This document shows positions 25,853 through 37,723 of a DNA stretch of 62,302 bases, one piece after another. The notes beneath the pieces were generated by a model that saw only the letters and a list, made by a program, of their open reading frames with translations, was not told where the DNA came from and made no database searches. Numbering within the stretch: position 1 is the stretch's first letter; each line of letters opens with the position of its first letter. The stretch spans positions 1 through 62,302 of the forward strand of contig NZ_JABBYC010000024.1 in the NCBI RefSeq assembly GCF_016742955.1, written 5' to 3'. Made by a program: the position numbers and the translations under genes. Origin of the DNA: Myceligenerans indicum (GTDB taxonomy: Bacteria; Actinomycetota; Actinomycetes; Actinomycetales; Cellulomonadaceae).

Positions 25853-27376
25853 GTGACGACGACGCGCGAACTGCCCCGTTCCAACCCGGAGGCCGAAGGC
25901 CTGGACCCGGCGGCGGTCCGCCGTCTCGTGGAGAACCTCGACGGCCTGGACGCCGTCCACAGCTTCATGCTGCTGCGCCACGGCAAGGTGGTCGCGGAGG
26001 GCTGGTGGTCCCCCTACGACGCCGAGACGCCGCACCTCATGTTCTCGGTGAGCAAGAGCTTCACCAGCATCGCCGTCGGCCTGGCGTTCGTCGACGGGCT
26101 GTTCGACCTCGACGACAAGGTCCTGGACCACTTCGCCGCAGAGGCTCCCGAGGCGCCGTCGGACAACCTGCGGGCGATGACGATCCGGCACCTGCTGACC
26201 ATGAGCACCGGCCACGCCGCTTCGACGATGGAAGCGATCGTCCCCACGAACCTCGGGATGCAGGAGAGCGACTGGGTGCGCCAGATTCTCGCCCAGCCGG
26301 TGCCCGACGAGCCCGGCTCACGGTTCCTGTACAACACCGGCGCCACCTATCTGGCCGGCGTGATCGTGCAGCGGCTCACCGGCCGCCGCCTGCTCGACTA
26401 CCTGGGCGAACGCGTGCTCGAGCCGCTCGGGTTCCAGGGCGCCACCTGGGAGCAGGACCCGGACGGGCTGGATGTCGGCGGCTACGGGATGCGCGTACGC
26501 ACCGAGGACCTGGCCAAGCTGGGACAGTTCTGTCTGCAGCAAGGTCACTGGGACGGCGAGCAGCTCATCCCGGGGGAGTGGATCGAGGCGGCCACGTCCC
26601 GCCAGATCCACAGCACGCACGACGACTGGCCGGAGTGGCGCCAGGGCTACGGGTTCCAGTTCTGGCGGTCGCGGTTCGGCGCCTACCGGGCCGACGGCGC
26701 GTTCGGGCAGTACTCGATCGTCTGGCCGGACCACGACGTCGTGCTCGCCATCACCTCCGGCGTCCAGAACCTCCAGTCGGTGCAGGACGCCGTCTGGGAC
26801 GCCCTGCTCCCGTCGCTCGACCCGGTGGCCGCGCGCGACGCCGGCCTGCCGCACGACGCCCCGGGTCGTGTCCTGCCCGCCGGCGGCTCGCAGACGCCGC
26901 CGGTCGTGGCGCCGCCCGAGGGCGGCATCACCTGGGACCTGCACCTTCCCCGGCCGACGGGCGAACGGACCCGGCCCGGCACACCGGTCACCGGCCGGAC
27001 CTACCGCATGTCCCCGAACGACGGCGGTCTCGAGGCGCTGGAACTCGACCTGGACGACGACGGCCGCCTGGTGCTGCGTGAGGACATCGGCGGGAAGCGG
27101 CGCACGCTCACGCTCGGCCACGGCGAGTGGGTGCGGCAGGACGTGGAGCTCGCCGACGGCCCCGAGGAACTCGCCTGCGCCGCCGCCTGGACGGAGCCGA
27201 ACACGCTGGTGGTGCGCATGGTCGCGGTCGGTGCCCCGTTCACGTTCACCCTCACGCTCCGGTTCGACGGCGACGACGTGACGGTCTCGCTCGACCAGAA
27301 CGTGGCGTTCGGCGACACACACCTGCTCGACGCGACCGGCACGGCTGCCCGGCCGGAGCCCGAACCGACGATCTGA
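25853..27376 (+). CDS. Beta-lactamase-fold serine hydrolase (class C type)
   Basis: 507 residues. An N-terminal beta-lactamase/esterase domain (~10-335) carries SxxK as S65-V-S-K68 and the YxN-equivalent YNTG. A C-terminal beta domain of ~150 residues follows (MSPNDGGLEALELDLDDDGRL...). There is no signal peptide, so it is probably a cytosolic esterase, amidase or peptidase rather than a resistance enzyme. GTG start with TACCAT six bases upstream suggests a leaderless mRNA. Divergent from dnaX. Confidence 0.87.
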   Translation: MTTTRELPRSNPEAEGLDPAAVRRLVENLDGLDAVHSFMLLRHGKVVAEGWWSPYDAETPHLMFSVSKSFTSIAVGLAFVDGLFDLDDKVLDHFAAEAPEAPSDNLRAMTIRHLLTMSTGHAASTMEAIVPTNLGMQESDWVRQILAQPVPDEPGSRFLYNTGATYLAGVIVQRLTGRRLLDYLGERVLEPLGFQGATWEQDPDGLDVGGYGMRVRTEDLAKLGQFCLQQGHWDGEQLIPGEWIEAATSRQIHSTHDDWPEWRQGYGFQFWRSRFGAYRADGAFGQYSIVWPDHDVVLAITSGVQNLQSVQDAVWDALLPSLDPVAARDAGLPHDAPGRVLPAGGSQTPPVVAPPEGGITWDLHLPRPTGERTRPGTPVTGRTYRMSPNDGGLEALELDLDDDGRLVLREDIGGKRRTLTLGHGEWVRQDVELADGPEELACAAAWTEPNTLVVRMVAVGAPFTFTLTLRFDGDDVTVSLDQNVAFGDTHLLDATGTAARPEPEPTI

Positions 27377-27451
27377 CGACCCGGCCACGGAAACAGGTCT
27401 CGCTCCCACTTCCCTGGCCGACGGGCGATGGTCGCCGCTAGCCTCTCCACC

Positions 27452-28372
27452 ATGTCCCCAGGCAGCGGAGTCGCAGCGCACGGTGTAAGGCGGTCGTTCG
27501 GCAGCGTCCAGGCCGTGGCCGACGTCGACCTCGTCGCCGCACCCGGTCGCGTGACGGCACTGATCGGGCCCAACGGTTCCGGAAAGACCACTCTCCTGCT
27601 CATGCTCGCCGGTCTGCTCGCTCCGGACGGCGGCACCGTCTCCGTGGCCGGGTTCGACCCGGTCACACAGAGCTACCAGGCCCGTTCACGCACCGGCTGG
27701 ATGCCGGACGTGTTCGGCACCTGGGACTCCCTGACCGCGCGTGAGGTCCTCACCACGGTCGCGGGCGCCTATCGGATCGCCCCCGCCGACGGCGGGCGCC
27801 GCGCCGCCGAACTCCTCGACCTCGTGCACCTCACCGAGCTCGCCGACCAGCCCGCCCACGTGCTCTCACGAGGGCAGAAGCAGCGCCTCGGTCTCGCACG
27901 CGCCCTGGTGCACGACCCGGAGGTGCTGCTGCTGGACGAGCCGGCGTCCGGCCTCGACCCGCGCTCCCGGGTGGACCTGCGGGTGCTCCTGCGCCGGCTC
28001 GCCGCCGAGGGAAAGGCCGTGCTCGTCTCCTCGCACGTGCTCGCCGAGCTCGACGAGATGGCCGACGACGCCGTGTTCCTCTCCCGGGGCCGCACGGTCG
28101 CCGCCGAGACGATCGAGTCGGCGGGCGAGACCCGCCGGTGGCGGATCACCGCCCTGGACCCGGAGGCGCTCGTGGCGCATCTCGCCCGGGCAGGCGTCGC
28201 GTACGACGTCGACCCCGACGGCGGCAGCGTCCTGGTCCCGTTGTCCGCCGACACCGAGGCGGCCGCCCTGCTGGGCGACGCCGTGCGTGCCGGCATCGAC
28301 GTGGTGAGCCTCGCCCCCGCGGGCGGCGTCCTGGAGCAGAAGTACCTGGCCCTCGAGGAGGAACGGCGATGA
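27452..28372 (+). CDS. ABC transporter ATP-binding protein
   Basis: 306 residues: Walker A GPNGSGKTT (~39), signature LSRGQKQRL, Walker B VLLLDEPASGLDP, H-loop VSSHVLAE, then a ~100-residue C-terminal extension. TAGCCT seven bases before the ATG suggests a leaderless start. It overlaps the permease gene by four bases (ATGA). Confidence 0.92.
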   Translation: MSPGSGVAAHGVRRSFGSVQAVADVDLVAAPGRVTALIGPNGSGKTTLLLMLAGLLAPDGGTVSVAGFDPVTQSYQARSRTGWMPDVFGTWDSLTAREVLTTVAGAYRIAPADGGRRAAELLDLVHLTELADQPAHVLSRGQKQRLGLARALVHDPEVLLLDEPASGLDPRSRVDLRVLLRRLAAEGKAVLVSSHVLAELDEMADDAVFLSRGRTVAAETIESAGETRRWRITALDPEALVAHLARAGVAYDVDPDGGSVLVPLSADTEAAALLGDAVRAGIDVVSLAPAGGVLEQKYLALEEERR

Positions 28373-29520
28373 CGGGGACGACCACGGGCACGGATGCGCC
28401 CACACCGGCGCAGCCGACGGCGGCCGCCCGGGCCGAGCGCGGAACCTGGTCCCTGTCGTGGCACGGGCTCCGCACGGTCACCCGGCTGGAACTGCGCCAG
28501 CGCGTGCGGTCGACGCGCTGGAAGCTGGCGCTCGTGCTGTGGGTGCTGGTGGTCGCTCTGATCACCGGACTGACGACGTGGGCGTTCGCCGTGGAGGCGA
28601 GGGACTCCTCCTATTCCGGCCCCGGCGACCCGTTCGGCGGCATGATCTACAGCATCGTCGTGCTGTTCGTGCTGTTCCTCGGGCTGCTCGTCGCCCCCAC
28701 CCTGTCGTCCGGCGCGATCAACGGGGACCGGAACGCGGGAACGCTGGCCACGCTGCAGGTCACGATGCTCAGCCCCGCCGAGATCGTGCTGGGCAAGCTG
28801 GCGGCGTCCTGGCTCGCGGCGCTCGCATTCCTCGTCGCGAGCGTGCCGTTCGTCGTGTGGGCGCTGTTCGCCGGCGGTGTCACCGTGCTCGCGCTGGTGG
28901 GCACCCTGCTCATGCTGGCCGTGGTGCTGGGTGTGGTCTGCGCGGTGGGCCTCGGTTTCTCGGCCCTGGTCACGAAGCCGTCCGCCGCCGCTGTCCTCAC
29001 CTACCTGACGATCGGCACGATCACGGTCGTCCTGCCGATCCTGTTCGGGCTGCTGGCGCCGCTGACCACCACGAGCGACCCCGTCCGTGTCTGGACGCAG
29101 ACCTCGTTCGACCAGGACACGGGCTTCGCCGAGGAATGCGAGTGGCGGACGCAGGTGCGGGAGGTCTGGCATCACGAACGCACCTGGTGGATGCTCGCGC
29201 CCAATCCGTTCGTCCTCGTGGCCGACGCGCAGCCACTGGTCGCGGACCCCGACGAGATGAACGACACGAACCTGCTCGCCATGATGCAGTACGGCGTGCG
29301 ATACGCGATGACGGACGAGGGCGCCGAGCGCAACGAGTGCTGGACGCGCCTCGGGCCCGACCCGGATGCCCCCGTCGAGGAGACCGTCGTCACCGACCGG
29401 ATGGCATGGCCCTGGGGCCTCGGGTTCGACCTGCTGCTCGGAGGCGCCGGGGCCGCGGTCGCCGTGCGACGGCTCCGGATCCCGGCGGGCGTCCTGCCGA
29501 AGGGCACCCGAGTGGCATGA
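28369..29520 (+). CDS. ABC-2 permease (NosY/CcmB-like)
   Basis: 383 residues. After a polar N-terminal ~45 residues come six membrane segments, with a large extracytoplasmic loop of ~110 residues (TSDPVRVWTQTSF...VTDRMAWPWG) before the last one. The segment GAINGDRNAGTLATLQVTMLSPAEIVLGKL is typical of ABC-2 permeases. Substrate is unknown. Confidence 0.87.
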   Translation: MTGTTTGTDAPTPAQPTAAARAERGTWSLSWHGLRTVTRLELRQRVRSTRWKLALVLWVLVVALITGLTTWAFAVEARDSSYSGPGDPFGGMIYSIVVLFVLFLGLLVAPTLSSGAINGDRNAGTLATLQVTMLSPAEIVLGKLAASWLAALAFLVASVPFVVWALFAGGVTVLALVGTLLMLAVVLGVVCAVGLGFSALVTKPSAAAVLTYLTIGTITVVLPILFGLLAPLTTTSDPVRVWTQTSFDQDTGFAEECEWRTQVREVWHHERTWWMLAPNPFVLVADAQPLVADPDEMNDTNLLAMMQYGVRYAMTDEGAERNECWTRLGPDPDAPVEETVVTDRMAWPWGLGFDLLLGGAGAAVAVRRLRIPAGVLPKGTRVA

Positions 29521-29571
29521 CCGAGCAGGTCGGATGAGCCGTGCGCCCGGGCCGGAGCGTGTGGTGCCCGG

Positions 29572-30141
29572 TCAGGCGTGCAGCGCGTCGTACTCGGCCT
29601 CGGCGGCGACGTCGTCGGCCACGTCGAGGCGCAGATGGGCGAGCACCGACTGGAGCACACGCAGCGCGGACGCCGCGCGCTCGCCCCACACGGAGAAGTA
29701 GCTGAACTGCCACCACCACAGGGCCTCCAGCTGGTGGCCGGTGTCATAGTGCTGCAGCCCCTTGGCCATGGCCTCGGCGACGCAGGCCAGATCGCCAGAC
29801 AGCGTGGCCGGGCCGACCTCCTCGCCCAGCATCGGGTCGGAGACCTCGAGGTAGTCGTCGAAACCGTCGAGAAGCTGCGACAGGGCATCACGCAGCGGGT
29901 CCATGTCGGTCTCCGGGCCGGCATCGGGCTCGTACCGCTCCGAGGGGACGACGTCGACGATCGCCGCGAGCCGGGCCCCGGCCGCGAGCAGGTCGCTCGT
30001 GGCCAGCACCAGAAGCGAGAGCTCGGCGCCCGGCATCGACCCCGACGCGACCTTCGTCATCGTCGAGAGGAACGTTCTGGCCTGGGCGGATGCCTGGTCG
30101 GCAACCTCGCGGAGGTCGGAGTCCGCGGCGATCTCGCTCAT
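29572..30141 (-). CDS. DUF5063-family protein
   Basis: 189 residues, acidic and helical, with the conserved YFSVWGERAASALRVLQSVL segment. The family nearly always follows recR in Actinobacteria, as here (17-base gap), and has no known function. ATG 30141 is chosen for AGGGGTG upstream; a GTG three codons earlier is possible. Confidence 0.85.
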   Translation of the reverse strand: MSEIAADSDLREVADQASAQARTFLSTMTKVASGSMPGAELSLLVLATSDLLAAGARLAAIVDVVPSERYEPDAGPETDMDPLRDALSQLLDGFDDYLEVSDPMLGEEVGPATLSGDLACVAEAMAKGLQHYDTGHQLEALWWWQFSYFSVWGERAASALRVLQSVLAHLRLDVADDVAAEAEYDALHA

Positions 30142-30158
30142 CGTTGTCACCCCTGTGA

Positions 30159-30758
30159 TCAGTTGCCGACGATCCGCCGGCCTTCGAATGCCCGCCCGAG
30201 GGTCACCTCGTCGGCGTACTCCAAGTCTCCACCGACGGGCAGGCCGGAGGCCAGCCTCGAGACGGTGATTTCGAGCGAACCTATCAATCGGGAAAGATAG
30301 GTCGCCGTGGCCTCTCCCTCGACATTCGGGTCGGTCGCGATGATGACCTCCTGCACCGTGCCGTCCGCCAGCCGGGACATCAGCTCCTTGATGCGCAGGT
30401 CGTCCGGGCCGACGTTGTCGATCGGGTTGATCGCCCCGCCGAGCACGTGATACCGGCCACGGAACTCGCGGGTGCGCTCGATCGCCACGACGTCCTTGGG
30501 CTCCTCCACCACGCAGATGACCTCGTCGCTACGGCGGGGGTCCGCGCAGATGCGGCAGAGCTCCGCCTCGGCCACGTTGCCGCACAGCTCGCAGAACCGC
30601 ACCCGCCGCTTCACCTCCACGAGCGCGTCGACCAGCCGCTTCACCTCGTGGTCGTCCGCGGCGAGCAGATGGAACGCGATGCGTTGCGCGCTCTTGGGGC
30701 CGACGCCCGGAAGCCGGCCGAGCTCGTCGATCAGGTCCTGGACCGCGCCTTCGTACAC
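30159..30758 (-). CDS. recR: Recombination mediator RecR
   Basis: 199 residues: helix-hairpin-helix ([20 protein letters not shown], ~13-32), zinc finger Cys56/59/68/71, Toprim domain (~79-175) and C-terminal Walker-B-like region. It works with RecF/RecO to load RecA on gapped DNA. GTG start at 30758. First gene of recR-DUF5063. Confidence 0.95.
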   Translation of the reverse strand: MYEGAVQDLIDELGRLPGVGPKSAQRIAFHLLAADDHEVKRLVDALVEVKRRVRFCELCGNVAEAELCRICADPRRSDEVICVVEEPKDVVAIERTREFRGRYHVLGGAINPIDNVGPDDLRIKELMSRLADGTVQEVIIATDPNVEGEATATYLSRLIGSLEITVSRLASGLPVGGDLEYADEVTLGRAFEGRRIVGN

Positions 30759-30902
30759 GCCGCACAGCCTACGCGGCGAGTCCGACATCGACGACGGTTC
30801 CCGTGGCACGGGCCGGGTCCACGGGCCGGGCCACCACGCCGCGGCCCGTCCGGCGGCCACGGCGCCGGACATCGTCGCTCGTGGGACGACGGCCGGGAGA
30901 GA

Positions 30903-31694
30903 ATGCGCAGCGTGCCCGAGCTCGATCTCCTGACCATCGCCCTGCTCCTGTTCGCCGCCCTCGCCGCCGGATGGGTCGACGCCGTCGTCGGCGGGGGAGG
31001 GCTCATCCAGCTCCCGGCGCTGCTGCTCGTCCCCGGGATCACCCCGGTGCAGGCCCTCGCGACGAACAAGCTCGGCAGCATCCTGGGCACGGCGACGTCG
31101 TCGGTCACCTACTACCGCCGTGTGGGACCCGACCTGCGCACGGCCGGCCCGATGGCACTCGCGGCGCTGGCGGGCGCGGTCGGCGGGGCCGCGCTGGCCT
31201 CCCTGATCCCGGCCGACCTGTTCAAACCGGTGATCCTGCTGGTGCTCGCGGGCGTGCTCGTCTTCACGCTCGCGAAGCCGAAGCTCGGTGAGTACGACGA
31301 CCTGCGGTGGGTGGGCAACGGGCACCGCCGGATCGCCGCGGCGATCGGGCTCCTGATCGGTGGCTACGACGGCCTCCTGGGACCCGGCACGGGCACCTTC
31401 CTGGTGATCGCGCTGGTGAGCGTGCTCGGTTACTCGTTCCTGCCGGCGTCGGCCATCGCGAAGATCGTCAACTTCGCGACCAACCTCGGAGCCCTGATCT
31501 TCTTCGTGCCGGCAGGGCACGTGATCTGGACGCTCGGCCTCGGCCTCGGGGCGGCGAACCTGGTGGGGGCGTACATCGGGGCGCGCATGGCGGTGGCGCG
31601 CGGGTCGCGGTTCGTGCGGGTCGTCTTCGTGCTCGTCGTTGCCGTCCTGATACTCCGGCTTGGCTGGGACGTGGTCGCCGAATGGTTGTCCTGA
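30903..31694 (+). CDS. TSUP/TauE-SafE family membrane transporter
   Basis: 263 residues, eight membrane segments, with the two-fold repeat signature [27 protein letters not shown] and [18 protein letters not shown]...LPASAIAK. The family exports or imports sulfite, sulfonates or related anions. No sulfur gene is adjacent, so the substrate is open. ATG 30903 or GTG 30912. Confidence 0.88.
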   Translation: MRSVPELDLLTIALLLFAALAAGWVDAVVGGGGLIQLPALLLVPGITPVQALATNKLGSILGTATSSVTYYRRVGPDLRTAGPMALAALAGAVGGAALASLIPADLFKPVILLVLAGVLVFTLAKPKLGEYDDLRWVGNGHRRIAAAIGLLIGGYDGLLGPGTGTFLVIALVSVLGYSFLPASAIAKIVNFATNLGALIFFVPAGHVIWTLGLGLGAANLVGAYIGARMAVARGSRFVRVVFVLVVAVLILRLGWDVVAEWLS

Positions 31695-31804
31695 AGCGTG
31701 GACGAGCTGGAGACCGTCAGACCGTCGTCGTAGCCTGGGTCCGCAAGCAGACCGATCCGGCGGGCCGTTGAAAGAGACGGAGGCCGGCAACAGGAAGCAG
31801 GCAC

Positions 31805-34232
<2,428 letters not shown>

Positions 34233-34479
34233 CAGGTCTTCGCGGCATGTCCGACGCCGGGGCGGAGGTTCTCACGGATCTTCCACCCCGGCGTTCGTGC
34301 TGCCCGAGGCGGTAGCCGCATCCCGCCCGCTCCCGGCGACAGCGCCGGAATGTGGGAAGCAGCCGGTCACCCGGCTATGCTGTCCGCCGGACGAACGCCG
34401 GGGCAGGCAGAAGAAGGCCGGCGACAGGACCGACCGGTCGACGGAACGGCGTTCCGGCCCCACGAGGAACGGGAGTGCG

Positions 34480-35406
34480 ATGCGCAGGGTTGCCCAGTTC
34501 GCAGGACGATGGTTCGCCGTACTCGTGGTCCTCGGAGGAGTCGCGGGGCTGCTCGCGCCACGCGCGGTGGCGCCCGTCGCCCAGCACATCCCGCTCTTCC
34601 TCGGAATCATCATGTTCGGCATGGGGCTCACCCTGCGCGGACGTGACTTCGCACTCGTCGCACGGCGACCCTGGGCGGTGCTGATCGGCGTCGTCGCGCA
34701 GTTCCTCGTGATGCCGCTCGCCGCCTGGGCCGTGGGCGGGCTGTTCGGGCTCACCGGCATGGCGCTGCTCGGCATGATCCTGGTCGGCGCCGCTCCCGGC
34801 GGAACGGCGTCGAACGTCATCGTGCACCTCGGCAAGGGCGACACGGCACTGTCGGTGACCATGACCGCCGTCTCGACCCTGCTGGCGCCGCTGGTCACAC
34901 CGGCCCTCATCCTGTGGCTCGCCGACGAGACCCTCGACGTGGCGTTCATGGATCTGTTCGTCTCGATCGTCCAGGTGGTGCTCGTTCCCGTGCTCGCCGG
35001 TCTCGCGCTGAGGGCCGTCGCGGGAAGGATCGTGGAGCGGCTCCTGCCGTACCTGCCGCTCGTGTCGGTGACCGGCATCGTGGTGGTCGTCGCGGGGATC
35101 GTCGCCGCCAACGCCGACACGGTCCTGAGCACCGGGATCCTGGTGGCGCTCGCCGTCGTCGTGCACAACCTGTTCGGCCTGCTCCTGGGGTACGGCGCGG
35201 CCAAGGCGGCGCGGCTCGACCGGTCCGCCCGGCGGGCCGTCAGCATCGAGGTCGGCATGCAGAACTCCGGCCTCGCCGCCTCCCTGGCCGCCACCCACTT
35301 CTCACCCGCCGCCGCGCTGCCCGCGGCCCTGTTCTCCGTGTGGCACAACGTGTCCGGATCGGCGCTGGCCTCGTGGTGGGCCCGCAGGCCGACGATCCGC
35401 CGCTGA
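34480..35406 (+). CDS. Bile acid:sodium symporter (BASS) family transporter
   Basis: 308 residues, about nine to ten membrane segments. Family signatures: LTLRGRDFALVARRPWAVLIG, VGAAPGGTASNVIVHLGKGD and SIEVGMQNSGLAASLA. Sodium-dependent import of an organic anion such as pantothenate or an alpha-keto acid is the family role. RBS GGGAG before ATG 34480. The 247-base region before it holds only a weak inverted repeat around 34257-34292 (CCGGGGCGGA/TTCCACCCCGG), perhaps the asd terminator. Confidence 0.88.
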   Translation: MRRVAQFAGRWFAVLVVLGGVAGLLAPRAVAPVAQHIPLFLGIIMFGMGLTLRGRDFALVARRPWAVLIGVVAQFLVMPLAAWAVGGLFGLTGMALLGMILVGAAPGGTASNVIVHLGKGDTALSVTMTAVSTLLAPLVTPALILWLADETLDVAFMDLFVSIVQVVLVPVLAGLALRAVAGRIVERLLPYLPLVSVTGIVVVVAGIVAANADTVLSTGILVALAVVVHNLFGLLLGYGAAKAARLDRSARRAVSIEVGMQNSGLAASLAATHFSPAAALPAALFSVWHNVSGSALASWWARRPTIRR

Positions 35407-35467
35407 CCCGTTCTCACGCCTCGTACACCTGACGGCACCGATCCCCCCGACCTCTTAGGCTTCCGTC

Positions 35468-36202
35468 ATGAAGCCGTTCCTGCTCCTCGCGACACGCGCC
35501 GAGGACGAGGCCGCCGACGCCGAGTACCAGGCGTTCCTGAACTACGGCGGTCTCGCCCCGGAGCAGCTCCACCGCGTCCGGCTGGAGTCCGCGCCGCTGG
35601 GCGAGGTGACGCTGGACGACTACTCCGGGATCATCACCGGAGGGGGGCCGTTCAACTTCTCCGACCCGCCCCTGCTGAAGACACCGGTGCAGCGGCGCGT
35701 GGAGTCCGAGATCTTCGCTCTGCTGGACCAGGTCGTGGAACGTGACTTCCCGTTCTTCGGCGCCTGCTACGGCGTCGGGACGCTCGGCGCGCACCGCGGC
35801 GCCGAGATCGACCGGACGTTCGGCGAGTCACCCGGGCCCGTCGCCGTCGAACTGCAGCCGGCAGGCGCCGACGACCCGCTGCTCGCCGGAGTACCGGACT
35901 CGTTCGTCGCGTACGTGGGTCACAAGGAAGCCGTGCGCAAGCTGTCCGACGACGCCGTCCTGCTCGCCTCGTCCGCCGGCTGCCCCGTCCAGATGTTCCG
36001 TGTGAAGAAGAACATGTACGCCACGCAGTTCCACCCCGAACTGGACTTCGCAGGTATCGAACTGCGTATCGAGGTGTACAAGGAGTACGGCTACTTCCCG
36101 GCCCACGAGGCGGCCATCGTCACCGAACGCGCCCGTGTCGTCCAGGTGACGCACCCGATGCGGATCCTGCGGAACTTCGTCGAGCGGTACGCGCAGGACT
36201 GA
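35468..36202 (+). CDS. Class I glutamine amidotransferase-like protein
   Basis: 244 residues of the GMP-synthase-like GATase fold: oxyanion loop ITGGGPFNFSD, nucleophile C100 in GACYGVG, and catalytic H189/E191 in FHPELD. Stand-alone members hydrolyse gamma-glutamyl bonds or glutamine; the partner is unknown. TAGGCT six bases before the ATG suggests a leaderless mRNA. Confidence 0.9.
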   Translation: MKPFLLLATRAEDEAADAEYQAFLNYGGLAPEQLHRVRLESAPLGEVTLDDYSGIITGGGPFNFSDPPLLKTPVQRRVESEIFALLDQVVERDFPFFGACYGVGTLGAHRGAEIDRTFGESPGPVAVELQPAGADDPLLAGVPDSFVAYVGHKEAVRKLSDDAVLLASSAGCPVQMFRVKKNMYATQFHPELDFAGIELRIEVYKEYGYFPAHEAAIVTERARVVQVTHPMRILRNFVERYAQD

Positions 36203-36230
36203 CCGCCCACGATCTCGTCCGCCCGGCCGG

Positions 36231-36262
36231 GGTCCGAGTCAAGGACGCACAGGACTCGGACC
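36231..36262. terminator. Terminator between GATase and aroG-type genes
   Basis: Perfect 10-bp stem GGTCCGAGTC/GACTCGGACC with a 12-base loop between the convergent genes. It probably serves both strands. Confidence 0.6.
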
Positions 36263-36302
36263 GCGGCCGCCCGGACGCTCGCTCCGGCTCCTTACAGCTC
36301 GC

Positions 36303-37484
36303 TCAGGAGGCCGCGCGGCGCTCGCGGACGGCCTTGGCCAGGACGCCCAGGAGGGTCTGGGTGGTGTTCCAGTCCATGCACTTGTCCGTGACGGACCGGC
36401 CGTAGGTGAGGGTGTCCAGCGGGCCGGGCTTCTGGGCCCCGGCCTCGAGGAACGACTCGAGCATGAGGCCCGTGATCCCGGACTCGCCTGTCGCGAGGCG
36501 CTCGGCGATCTCCCGGACCACCTCGGCCTGGCGGACGTGGTCCTTGCCGGAGTTGCCGTGGCTGGCGTCCACCACGACACCCGTCCCGACCGCGCCGCCC
36601 AGGCCGGACGCACGAGCCACGTCCAGGGCGGCGGCGACGTCGGCGGCGCCGTAGTTCGGGCCCCCGCGCCCGCCGCGCAGGATGACGTGGCAGTCCGGGT
36701 TGCCCGCCGTCTCCACCGCCGCGGCGCGGCCCTCGGCGTCCGCGCCGAAGAAGGTGTGCTCGCTGGCGGCGGTGATGCAGCCGTCCACGGCGATCTGCAC
36801 GTCGCCGTCCGTGGCGTTCTTGAAGCCCACGGGCATCGACAGTCCCGAGGCGAGCTGGCGGTGGACCTGCGACTCCGCGTTCCGTGCCCCGATCGCGCCC
36901 CACGTGACGGCGTCGGCGATGTACTGCGGGCTGGTGGGCTCCAGGAACTCGCACGCGGCGGGGACCCCCGCGTCCAGCACGCCGAGCAGCACCTCCCGTG
37001 CCAGGCGCAGACCGTGGTGCACGTCGTGGCTGCCGTCCAGGTGCGGGTCGTTGATCAGCCCCTTCCAGCCCACCGTGGTGCGCGGCTTCTCGAAGTACAC
37101 CCGCATCACGACCACCAGATCGTCCGCCAGCTCGCGTGCCACGACCGACAGCCGCTGCGCGTACTCCAGGGCAGCGGCGGGGTCGTGCACGCTGCACGGG
37201 CCGACGATCGCCAGCAGCCTGTCGTCCTCACCGGTCAGGACGTCGCGGACCTCGCGTCGCGACGTGGCCACGAGGTCGCCGCGCTGGGTGCCCAGCGGCA
37301 TCTCGTCGAGGATCCGGCGGGGTGCGGGCAGAGGCTCGAGGGCGCGGACGCGCAGGTCTGACGTGCGGGCCTGGACCTCGGTGGCCGGTGACGATGCCGT
37401 CCCGGACGACACGGCCCCGGATGTCGGGTCGGACGTGGGCTCGGACGACGGGTCGAGGCCCGGCTGTGTGGTCGGCGTACTCAT
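36303..37484 (-). CDS. aroG: 3-deoxy-7-phosphoheptulonate (DAHP) synthase, class I
   Basis: 393 residues. A polar, low-complexity N-terminal ~45 residues (TSDPTSGAVSSGTASS...) precedes the class I barrel with LLAIVGPCSVHDP, MRVYFEKPRTTVGWKGL, GARNAESQVHR and VDASHGNSGKDH motifs. It condenses PEP with erythrose 4-phosphate, entering the shikimate pathway to Phe, Tyr and Trp. ATG at 37484 is chosen. A 168-base leader region upstream encodes a short aromatic peptide and alternative hairpins, so expression is probably attenuated by charged aromatic tRNAs. Confidence 0.93.
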   Translation of the reverse strand: MSTPTTQPGLDPSSEPTSDPTSGAVSSGTASSPATEVQARTSDLRVRALEPLPAPRRILDEMPLGTQRGDLVATSRREVRDVLTGEDDRLLAIVGPCSVHDPAAALEYAQRLSVVARELADDLVVVMRVYFEKPRTTVGWKGLINDPHLDGSHDVHHGLRLAREVLLGVLDAGVPAACEFLEPTSPQYIADAVTWGAIGARNAESQVHRQLASGLSMPVGFKNATDGDVQIAVDGCITAASEHTFFGADAEGRAAAVETAGNPDCHVILRGGRGGPNYGAADVAAALDVARASGLGGAVGTGVVVDASHGNSGKDHVRQAEVVREIAERLATGESGITGLMLESFLEAGAQKPGPLDTLTYGRSVTDKCMDWNTTQTLLGVLAKAVRERRAAS

Positions 37485-37596
37485 CGGTTCGCTGCTCCTG
37501 ATGGTCGGTGGTGCTCGGCTGATGCGTGGACTGCTGCTGCGTCCAGGCGGGTGCCGCCACCGCCTCGTGATCCGGAGCGGCCCGTCTGGAATGACG

Positions 37597-37680
37597 AAGG
37601 GCCCGGACACGGTCGGTGTCCTAGGCCCTGGTGGCTCCGGGTGGATGTGGTCAGGCGCGTGCGCGCCGGGCTCCACCAGG
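37597..37680 (-). promoter_or_regulatory. Transcription attenuator of the DAHP synthase gene
   Basis: On the minus strand two hairpins compete. Hairpin A pairs CCTGGTGG-AGC-CCGG (37680-37666) with CCGG-AG-CCACCAGG (37640-37627). Hairpin B (37629-37597) pairs AGGGCC..GGACAC with GTGTCC.GGGCCCT around loop CGACC and looks like a terminator, with a weak T-containing tail. The 3' arm of A shares three bases with the 5' arm of B. The 5' arm of A lies inside the leader ORF, downstream of its aromatic codons, so a ribosome reaching the leader stop would hide A and let B form; a ribosome stalled on Trp/Tyr/Phe codons would leave A free. This is the classic attenuation logic, inferred from sequence. 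Confidence 0.7.
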
Positions 37681-37716
37681 AGCCGACGTAAAGCGCCAAT
37701 ACCAACGGATGTTCAC
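37651..37716 (-). CDS. Aromatic leader peptide of DAHP synthase
   Basis: A 21-codon ORF (GTG at 37716, TGA at 37653-37651) begins MNIRWYWRFTSAPGG. Residues 5-9 are Trp-Tyr-Trp-Arg-Phe: all three aromatic end products of the pathway in one cluster. No Shine-Dalgarno is present, but a −10 hexamer lies seven bases before the GTG, consistent with a leaderless transcript that begins at the GTG. Its 3' part overlaps the 5' arm of hairpin A. Confidence 0.7.
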   Translation of the reverse strand: MNIRWYWRFTSAPGGARRARA

Positions 37717-37723
37717 AGAAAAG

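Noticed and set aside
25745..26215. N-terminal extension of DnaX upstream of 25744
   Set aside because: The in-frame extension runs through the divergent serine hydrolase gene; the GTG at 25744 gives the canonical DnaX N terminus.
37481..37705. Leader frame with tandem Trp codons (VGSWWSPAR) before aroG
   Set aside because: It starts at TTG, has no early stop and runs into the aroG start. The overlapping 21-codon frame with W-Y-W-R-F, a proper stop between the hairpin arms and a −10 hexamer at the right distance fits attenuation much better.
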